Shown here: positions 55,913-64,000 of the stretch, one piece after another | Position numbering within the stretch: the stretch's first letter is position 1 | Layout of the letters: every line of letters starts with the position of its first letter | Assembly (NCBI GenBank): GCA_032622095.1 | Contig: CP136068.1 | Coordinates: forward strand, 63,508,025-63,572,024 | Source of the DNA: Siphonodentalium dalli | Lineage: Eukaryota > Mollusca > Scaphopoda > Gadilida > Siphonodentaliidae | Direction: 5' to 3' | Length of the DNA: 64,000 bases | Position numbers and translations under genes: made by a program | Notes under the pieces: generated by a model | What the model was told of the DNA's origin: nothing | Databases searched by the model: none | The model's input: the letters and a program-made list of their open reading frames with translations, nothing else

Positions 55913-58060
55913 GGTTTTTGGATGGAATATATTGGTCGTAGAATGAAAAACAGATGTTGAGGAAATCATCAATTATGGGGTATTTGATCAGTAACCTAAA
56001 ACTCCTACAAAAAGGTTACCTGGTGATATAATTTGAATGTAATTCATCTTTTGTTATCTAGATTTCATGGCCTTTGATGTGAGATGGCTGCCAAAATGGT
56101 TATAAATGGAATGACATATATCACATTAGCAATATACTTGTAAATGAGTTCAATGTGTTATTTTCTTTAAACTTATGGGAGAACAGGGTGTTTTTATGGT
56201 ATTCTAATGTTGAATTGAATTATACTCAGCCCACAAGTAGGTTTAGTAAATGTTGAGTTACTACAATTTGATCAATCAATATGATTCGGTAGTCGAGCAG
56301 GTTGTGTCTTTATCAGTCCCACATCAATTTTGATTGGCTGCATCACCATTTTGTATAAAGGTTCTACAATTTCCTTAACACGTACATTATTTTAGAACAA
56401 ATAATGGCTAGCCAGGCATGATTGCCTATATTTATATCCTGATATATGTATACGTACACGTAGATGTATATTTGCCCTAAATTGTTTCTGTTTCAAATTT
56501 GGGAGTTTGTAAGAAAATAAGTCATAAGAAAGATGCAGTTGCAGTAATATTAAAATATATTGTCCTGTCTGTTCAAAACTAACAAATACATGTCCAGTTA
56601 GAATAAATCCACACATTAAAAATATAGGGCTTCCATAAATACAGAATATTTTCCAACTTGACAATCGTTCCTTGTGTTCAACTGAGTGAGTTCATGTGAG
56701 GTTCATGGAAATTTATTTGGCAAGCTTGATAAAGTGTCTAGCTTTATGGGCTTGAAATTCTGAATGCAATCCTGTTGCGTTGTGAGCTCAGAGAGAGTTA
56801 GAAGAAAAATACAAGCATCAGTTGATATGCAGATATAAATACATACAAATCTACATTCTGCAGGTAGCCATGCTATGCAATCCTCCCTCATGTTTCAACT
56901 TATCAAGGAAAAATGATCACATTACCAATGACTATGATAGTCAGATGTTTTTGTAGATTTGTGGATGTTGTAGATTTTGTAGATTTCTGGATGTTGTAAT
57001 GCAATATAGATCTCCATTATAGTTGCACAAATTTATTTTTCATTTCGTCCCTTTAAATTGACTTTTAATTTTTATGTATGTATATGTGCCACTCCAAAAA
57101 TGTCAATAAAAGTACTGTAAACCGTTTGGTTTGATGTTATAGGCACAGGAGATATATATATATATACTTTACATGTCAAATATTGTGAACCATGCAGGTA
57201 CGTGTATGTGTGTCAGTCGCCTTATGTGTGTGATGTACATACAGTAACTACATGTATATTCTAGTGAAATTTATGGTCTGCACTCTGCAGTATTTCAAAA
57301 ACATGCTATGGCCATGCCTACGTATATGTATGTACACTGATTCTAGCACAATGATTGTCAGGTTGTTTATCAGCGTACACATTAAATATTTCGAAGTATA
57401 TATGTTCTTGAATGTTTCATACAGACACTGACTTTTGCACAAATTGCTCGGAATAGCCAAACAATGCAAACATAACCAACTTTAGGTAAAATGATGGTAC
57501 TTAACAGAATCGCTTTGAACTACAAACATTATAGCAATCCAGTAGTACCCATCAGCATAATATAAAATTAGCAGGACCACTTAACCTGGGGTGGTATTGA
57601 AAATGAAAATATCTTTAAAATGGTAAGTTATGAGGGCTATTACCTATTATGAAGAATTATGTTAGTGAAATTATAGACCCTCATCTTCTCCAACCTGCTA
57701 CTAATTCCATCATTTCCTAAAACTTTTTGTGAGATGAGGTGTCCTTTTGGAAGAATTGATTACTTCTGAAATATATACAGGTATATATGGTCATCTCTCA
57801 TCTGATTACAACATGTTTTTACTATGCCCAGATGCAATACCCATTTTAGGATCGCAACATCTGGTTGCTGCATGAAGCAAACAGCTGGTCATTCCATTTA
57901 GTAAAAGTGTCTAGCATGTTTCATAGCTTGGTCACTTAAATCAGATCAGCTGTTAAATGTTGATAACAAATTTTGAAAACCTGTTTTGTTCAATCTGTAC
58001 ATTTCTGTTGGTTAGAGGACAATTGTTACCTGATTTTTGGTAAAGCACACCAGTTTCCAA
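55913..58060. other. Spacer of the 3.4-kb inverted repeat
   Basis: AT-rich, no recognised gene. A (TA)n patch lies at about 57152-57166. Minus-strand frames at 56392-56664, 56703-56891 and 57248-57469 lack any support. Confidence 0.4.
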
Positions 58061-58146
58061 CACAGGTCCCTGGCACAATAGACCCCAAACACCCAAAGAC
58101 ATATATGTCTTTGGGTGTTTGGGGTCTATTGTGCCAGGGACCTGTG
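58061..58146. repeat. 86-bp perfect palindrome, no spacer
   Basis: CACAGGTCCCTGGCACAATA to the centre GACATATATGTC and back to CCTGTG with every base paired. The flanks differ immediately outside. Lying inside the larger inverted repeat, it forms a second nested symmetry. Confidence 0.98.
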
Positions 58147-58424
58147 GTTTCCAAGGCATGTTCAGTCGCGAAGAGCTCATGTTGTGTGTCGGGGTCAACA
58201 CATCCTCAGCAGCAATTTCCAGCTAATCCCATTGTGTGTGGTCAATTGTGCTCTTAAGTCGATCAGAGAATTCAGATAGTTCTTTAAAAAGTGTCATACA
58301 TATGCTGTGGCCTTGGTGGTATTGTATACTTGTGGTGCGTAACATGCTGAAATTGGTTTTTGGCAATTAAAAACCATTGACTTTTGGACATGAAAATGTA
58401 TTACTGACCCCCCATAATATGGAT
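58147..58424. other. Short spacer with an extra partial arm copy
   Basis: 58360-58424 repeats part of the right arm (AAAAACCATTGACTTTTGGA, GTATTACTGACCCCCCATAA), seen again at about 58610-58665. Confidence 0.6.
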
Positions 58425-58884
58425 TTTCAGGGTCAAGAGCTCCTTGAAGGTCAATCCCATCCGATAATGGTACAGAAATTATACCTATATGTGGTACCGA
58501 TGGATATAGATCAATAAAATTCGAATTGGGGGCTCAGCTTTGAGATAAAAGTGCTGAACCCCAAAATTGGGCCCTTAAAAATGGATTTTTTTTGGTTTTT
58601 GGCAATTATCTTAAAAACCATTGACTTTTGGATATGAAAATGTATTACTGACTCCCCATAATGTGGCCATTCCGCACATTTTGAGTGGTCACTCGACCCC
58701 CTATGTCCAACGGTTCTGGAGATATAGTCACGGCGGGTGGTAGTACTTCGCGCAAAAAGGGGCGTGGCCATTTGACCCATTTCGCCCTCAATGGGAAATG
58801 TGTCACCAACCAAATATTGTTCGTGTACCTTCAATTAGTGGATTCATGACGAGTTTTGCTCTGGACATACAAGTGCATACGAAA
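58425..58884 (-). repeat. Right arm of the 3.4-kb inverted repeat
   Basis: Inverted copy of 55447-55912. Differences include a longer A run (near 58582) and a ~15-bp deletion relative to the TCTGATATTTTCTG region of the left arm. It abuts the minisatellite directly. Confidence 0.93.
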
Positions 58885-60328
58885 TCGGTATGCATGGAGT
58901 GACTGTATGGTGTATGGTTGTGTGTATCCAGTACGGATGCACCCGATGTGCATGTATGGGCATTGATGTGGTGTATGGATATAGCTATGTGGTCATCTAT
59001 GTGTTGATTATGTAGGTATGGAATGTAAGGTCATGGGTGGGATGTACATGTGTTGTCTGTATGATCATGGATGGGGTGTGTGGATAAATTGAAGTACATA
59101 TGCTTACCTGGAGTACGCTGGATGGACATTATCGAACGTGAGGTTATATAGGGAGTGTCCTTGTGGTAACGGGTGGGATGTATATTTATATATCTCGTGG
59201 ATGTCTTATCATTGGTGTGTATAGGGATTAGCTGTATGATCATGGATGGCGTGTATGATTATACAGTGGGTTGCTGAATTGTCATGTGTGAGGTGTATAT
59301 GCAAGTATGGATGGTATTATGAGTGGTCGTGTGTGCGGGTTTTTTGTATATCTGGAAGGGCTGAATGGCCATTTGTGAGGTGTATATGTATACCTGGAGT
59401 GACTCTATGGTCTAGGGTGTATATATCAGGTGGTTATATGACTGTGTGTCGAATAGGTATACGGTAGTGACTGTATGGTCAATGGTGAGATGAGTACATG
59501 TAGGTATACAAAGAGTGACTGTATGATCATAAATGTAATGAATATCTATACAGGGAGTGACTAAATGGTCATGTGTCAGGTGTATGAGTATACCTGGTGT
59601 TCCTGCTTGGTGACTCTTGGCGGTATGGTCATGTGTAGGTTATACGGGTATACACATGTGTTGCTATATGGTCATGGGCGAGGGGTATGTGCACATGTAT
59701 ATAGCGAGCGGCTATATGACCATGTATGAGGTGCATATGCATACATGGAGTTACTATACTGACATGGCTGGGGTGTATTAGTATATCTTGAGTGGCTATT
59801 CGGCTATGGTGTGACAAATAGAGATACAGGGAGTGACATGGCCAATGGTGAGGTGAATATATATACAAGGATTGACCATGATCATGTATGAATGTTTTGA
59901 ATAGGTACACATGGGTGACTATATGGCCATAGGTCAGGTGAAGGAGTATACCAGGTGCCATGGGTGAGGGTATGTGTATGAAGCGAGTGGCTATATGGCC
60001 ATTGGTGAGGTGGATATGTATACCCAGAGTGACTCTATGGTCATTGTTGTTGTGTTGATGTATATATTGAATGTCTATTTGACCATGTGTGTGGAGCATA
60101 GGTATACAGTGGATGACCGTATGGCCAATGGTGAGGTGAATGGGTATACAAGGAATGACTATATGGTCATGGGTCTTGTTTAGGAGTATACCCGGTGCGC
60201 CTGCATTGTGACTCATGGCTGTATGGTCATCGTGGTCATGGGTCAAGTGTACGTTTATACAGTGGGTCACTATATTGTTATGTCTGTGGTGTTTATGTAT
60301 ATATGGAATGACTGTGTGATAATGGGTG
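58885..60328 (+). repeat. Minisatellite, ~45-bp unit, forward half
   Basis: Units contain GAGTGACTNTATGGTCATGN, then GGTGAGGTG, then TATNTGTATACC. Spacing is irregular, about 42-50 bp with some longer units. Because 45 is a multiple of 3, a 213-codon frame survives on the minus strand (59629-60270) and reads as His/Ile/Thr repeats of 15 residues. This is a consequence of the period, not evidence of a gene. Confidence 0.93.
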
Positions 60329-60451
60329 GCTATCGCTTTCCACGTTTAAAGTTTCCCCCCATGTACATAAACACCATCAATGTGGAGCACTCTCTGACAT
60401 GCCCTCTCTATTGGTTAACATATCCTTGAGTTATTGTGGAAAGCGATAGCC
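60329..60451. repeat. Inversion centre of the minisatellite
   Basis: GGCTATCGCTTTCCAC (60329-60344) and its perfect complement GTGGAAAGCGATAGCC (60436-60451) bracket a ~91-bp unique core containing TTTAAAGTTTCCCCCC and GACATGCCCTCTCTATTGGT. The array changes strand exactly here. Confidence 0.93.
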
Positions 60452-61340
60452 ACACAAGGTACACATGTACAACCCACCCATGACCTCAGTCACTCCATAT
60501 GTACATAAACACCACATAAATGACAATATAGTCACCCACTTTATACATGTACACCTGACCATACAGCCATACTTGGTTATACCCGTACATACCACAAATG
60601 ACGATACAGCCACGAGTCACCATGCATGAACACCAGGTATACTCCTACACCTGACACATGACCATATAGTCACTCTATGTATACATATTCACCACATTCA
60701 CGATCATACAGTCACTCATTGTATACCTATTCACCTCACCATGGACCACACAGCCACTACTTGTATACCTATTCGCCATAGCCATGACCATAGAGTCAAC
60801 CCAGGTATACATATACACCTCACCAATGGTGAGCCCTTCCAAATATACCAATACCCGCACACGCGACCACTCATAAGTTCCATACTTGCATATACACCTC
60901 ACACATGACAATTCAGCAACTCACTGTATACTCCCTATACACCACCAATGACAATACATCCACAATATATATAAATATACGTCCCACCCGTTACCAAAAG
61001 GGCACTCCCTATATCCACACACGCTCGCCGATGACCATCCAGCTTACTCCAGGTATGCATATACACATTACCCATAACCATAAAATCACTCCCTATTTAT
61101 CTACGCACTCCACCCATGGATTACACAGACAGCACATATATACATATACACCCACCTGTCACAATATAGCCACACACGGTACACATATACATCCCACCCA
61201 CGACCTTACAGTCACTACATATATACATAAACAACACATGGATGACCATGTAGCTACTCTCGTTATATCTATAGACCACATCAATGCCCATATGGCCACA
61301 TCAGCCACACGCAACCATACACTGTACAGTCACATATCAT
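60452..61340 (-). repeat. Minisatellite, inverted half
   Basis: The same unit as 58885-60328 on the opposite strand (CATGACCNTACAGTCACTC, CACCTCACC, GTATACATAT). It is shorter than the forward half. The mirrored His-rich frame now lies on the + strand (60905-61447). Confidence 0.92.
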
Positions 61341-61356
61341 GGTTCATCTCAGTTCC

Positions 61357-62239
61357 CAGGGACCAGCCTAGACCAGATTTTCAGGGTGAAATGACTTCGC
61401 CCTACTATAAAAATAAGGCGAAGTGGCCGTTCTATAGGGCGAAGTGAGTCTACAAAATTTAATTTGATCAGTACTACGACAGGAGTCTCTATAGAACGAA
61501 AATAGGAGAGATGAAATATGTCAATTAAACTTATGAAACAATGGTTGAAATATGGAGTCATTATGTTCACTTCATGACCCTAATAACTATTAATAATACC
61601 CAAACATAATTGTGAGAGGATAGCAGCATTTTATATCGTAATTGTGGGAGAATGACAGGATTTTATTTCATATTTTTCGGGTTGTTAAAAATGCCAACAA
61701 TATTTATCAAACAGAAACGAAACGAAATCATGAACACTTTTACTGCGCTCTGTCAGTAATCCCGTTTGAAATTTTAATATGCTTCACAAATGAATTTGTT
61801 TTTAAATTTCTTTAACCAAACTCTATAGAGGGAGTGATGAATTGACACATTGTGAGAGGTGTGAGTTGTAATCTTCATTGTAAGGTGTGGTAATCACAGT
61901 AATCTAAAAATAACAACAACCAGATTAACACTTGAGGCCCGACGATGTTTTCACAGCTGCCAGTAATCAGACTCCGTTGTCAACATGCTTCCAGATTGGA
62001 GCATTACAGGTGTTAATTGTTTTATAACACCATGATACACCCTGTAAGTGGAGTATTGTGTGCAATCACAGTTGACAGTTGTAAATTATCATAAATTATT
62101 TGGGGCATTTTGCCGAATTTCGTCAGTCAACTTTGGAATTTTTAGGGCGACTTGAACTTCGCCCGACTGCAAAAATAAGGCGAAGCGGACGGCGCTAGGG
62201 CGAAGAAGTCGCCCACGTCGCCCTCTCGGCTGGTCCCTG
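61357..62239 (-). mobile_element. hAT-like element, family CAGGGACCAGCC, second copy, 883 bp
   Basis: Termini CAGGGACCAGCCTAG and CTCGGCTGGTCCCTG; flanks TCAGTTCC (61349-61356) and TCAGTTCT (62240-62247), an 8-bp duplication with one mismatch. In inverted orientation it aligns throughout with 20371-21000 and 22100-22340, and so shows that the 21017-22100 block of the other copy is a secondary insertion. Subterminal GGGCGAAGT motifs recur. No transposase. Confidence 0.9.
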
Positions 62240-62247
62240 TCAGTTCT

Positions 62248-63000
62248 GTCTCAAAGTTCTGCCCATTTCTTGCAATAATATGGCCAGAATCACAAAAGAG
62301 GTTCTCCGCAAAATTCCATACTGCAACTTTTAAATTAATTTGTCATGCCCCATACGGAACTGGGACAAACAGAATAGAATGTAGTTGTCAGCTAATTAAC
62401 TAACACGTATAATAACCAAGTGAGTCACAATTTGCCACCTTTTCGGATAACACAGAGAATAATGTTCGGTATATGGGTAAAATATTAACTTTTTACAAAT
62501 TTGGTTGCCATTTTGGAAGCCATCTTGAGCAATTTGGTCTATAAACACAGTAATGTGACACATTTAAGATAGACCAAAACAATAAACACCTTTGATACCA
62601 ATGATAGTTGCATTTTACTTGAAAAAATGGTCCAACCCTGAAAAGTGAATTTTTGCCGATATTTATGTCAAGTTTGTGAGAGAAAAATCCAATATTTCTG
62701 GTGATGTCAGTGGTGACAATAGTAACAATGATCCATGGTGCATCAGACATGTTAGTATTCAATGTATATAATACAGATTAGCCAATTTTGTACATCAACC
62801 ACAACTTGTAAGCGATTACAGGACACCCTGGGGCAATATTTACCATTTTCAATATTTTGGCGGCCATTTTGGCAGCCATTTTGAGAATTTTGGTTCCAGT
62901 GAGTTAGAATATTCATAGGTAATGATATGCCTCACTTACATTACAAAGTTCTGTTCATTTCTTGTTGAAATATGACTAGAATCCCAATTGTGATTTTTTA
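62248..63000 (+). repeat. Two diverged ~352-bp units with GCCATTTTGG motifs
   Basis: TTGCCATTTTGGAAGCCATC (about 62506) and GGCGGCCATTTTGGCAGCCA (about 62858), with TTCTGCCCATTTCTTG and TTCTGTTCATTTCTTG flanking motifs near 62256 and 62949. No gene. Confidence 0.55.
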
Positions 63001-63515
63001 TGTTTACCCATACCATAGTATGGTAAACATAGTGTCGTTGTCCGGATTGACCGCTCGTCATTAGTCCGTCCGTCTGTCTGTCTGTCTGTCACTTTACGCA
63101 TGGTGCGATAACTGAAATATTTTCTGTCTGATCGGAACCAAATTTTGTATATGAATTTCTCAGCACCAAATACAGATCGAGTTTGAATATGGGTTTGATC
63201 CGAGTTTTTTTTACGGAGTTATGGCCCTTTTTCAACTTAGAATTCATGCATGCTGCCATAACTCCAAAAAAAAATTATCTGACCGTAACCAAATTTGGTA
63301 TGCGAGTTGCTCAGCCCAAAATACATATAGAGTTTGAATATGGGTTTGATCCGATATTTTTTAATGGAGTTATGGCCCTTTGACATAGAATTCATGAATG
63401 CTTCGATAAATCAACAATTTTTCAACTGATAGGAACCAAATTTTGTATGTGAGTTTCTCAACTCAAAATACAGATCGGTACTTTTTAATGGAGTTATGGC
63501 CCTTTGATTATTTTA
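63001..63515 (+). repeat. TACCATAGTATGGTA-headed array, third genomic copy
   Basis: Same head and units as 45556-46050, more diverged: GTCCGTCCGTCTGTCTGTCT, then units near 63135, 63287 and 63430 with GAACCAAATTT, GAGTTTGAATATGGGTTTGA and GGAGTTATGGCCCTTT. Confidence 0.9.
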
Positions 63516-64000
63516 TTCATCGCTAAAATATATCAAAGATACACAGGTTGCACTGTCTAGATAGTATCTAATAAATCAGGTTCACAATGCTATGAAGTTG
63601 TCTTCTCACACAGAGATAGTATCCAGTTACAATGCCATGAAGTTGTCTCTCTCTTGTATTGAGTTAATTAACTGCTAGGAGATGTATTGGCCATATCAGA
63701 TATACTTTATACTCTATAAAGTATCTCTGACCATATGATGAGATATGTGTATTTATACTATTATATTTTATATGCATGGTGATTTATATTTCATCTTAAA
63801 GGCATAATCTGGTTTCATTGTTTAATAGCATTACTATTGGAATTATGTTGGTTGCATGGGAAGACAACTTTGGTTTTCAAACTTTTAAAAACTTGAGAGC
63901 TCTGTATCAGTCTATGAGAACAAAATAATTGTTCATAACACTTTTAGAACTGTAGGTCTAGTTTGTTTTATTTATATATTAATGGAAAGCTTTTTCGACA
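63516..64000. other. Terminal stretch, nothing recognised
   Basis: A short duplication (ATGAAGTTGTC near 63590 and 63638) and AT-rich sequence. No gene or element end seen. Confidence 0.4.

Noticed and set aside
55496-58834. Paired ~100-codon frames starting KVHEQYLVGDTFP in the inverted-repeat arms
   Set aside because: Both start at TTG and no ATG is available. Similarity follows from the DNA repeat, and the changes do not favour silent positions by eye.
59629-60270. Longest open frame in the window (213 codons, minus strand), His/Ile/Thr-rich
   Set aside because: It lies wholly in a minisatellite whose ~45-bp period preserves frame. The mirrored half gives the same repeats on the other strand. 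No start context or domain.

Overview
The window is AT-rich, nuclear-looking DNA from a non-vertebrate animal. There is no dense ORF packing, no operon and no Shine-Dalgarno pattern. The long reading frames are broken, and two short coding pieces are bounded by classic GT-AG splice sites. The repeat vocabulary points to a repeat-rich marine invertebrate (mollusc, brachiopod, hemichordate or amphioxus type): blocks starting TTTTTAGCTCA, (GTCC)n-flanked arrays, many AAGATGGCCGCCAAAATGG islands, MITE hairpins and non-LTR retrotransposon debris. I cannot name the species from the sequence. I see no tRNA, rRNA or CRISPR.

Layout. 1-3866: a degenerate long inverted repeat. 3900-4650: a two-unit tandem duplication. 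5158-5352: a possible small secreted peptide ORF. 6204-15545: one decayed ORF1-like retrotransposon frame split by two insertions with target duplications, a 1.63 kb hAT-like element (6811-8440) and a 6.35 kb TIR element (copy A, 8961-15314) that carries further nested insertions. 16341-18666: a ~160 bp satellite. 19290-24071: a second member of the copy A family (copy B), inserted into a GC-richer ~300 bp repeat and itself carrying a 1.97 kb hAT-like element. 27658-37562: one degenerate LINE, split by a 7.46 kb TIR element (29072-36531) with TTTGCNGCAAA-rich ends. 38821-43313: nested TIR elements. 43681-43769 and 50104-50257: two phase-compatible exons of a leucine-rich-repeat gene, separated by a 6.3 kb intron holding a near-identical 1.85 kb duplication. 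50505-51118: the 3' end of another LINE. 55447-58884: inverted repeat with ~460 bp arms. 58061-58146: an uninterrupted 86 bp perfect palindrome. 58885-61335: a ~45 bp minisatellite that switches orientation at its centre. 61357-62239: a second copy of the hAT-like family. 62480-63515: further dispersed repeats.

The most informative feature is the nesting. Several insertions can be proved from within the window, because removing the element restores a reading frame (6811-8440; 29072-36531) or matches a paralogous empty site (copy B; the 14379-15185 insert seen against copy B). This defines element ends and target-site duplications for at least five TIR families without any database. None encodes a visible transposase. 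The only host gene I support is the LRR gene on the + strand.
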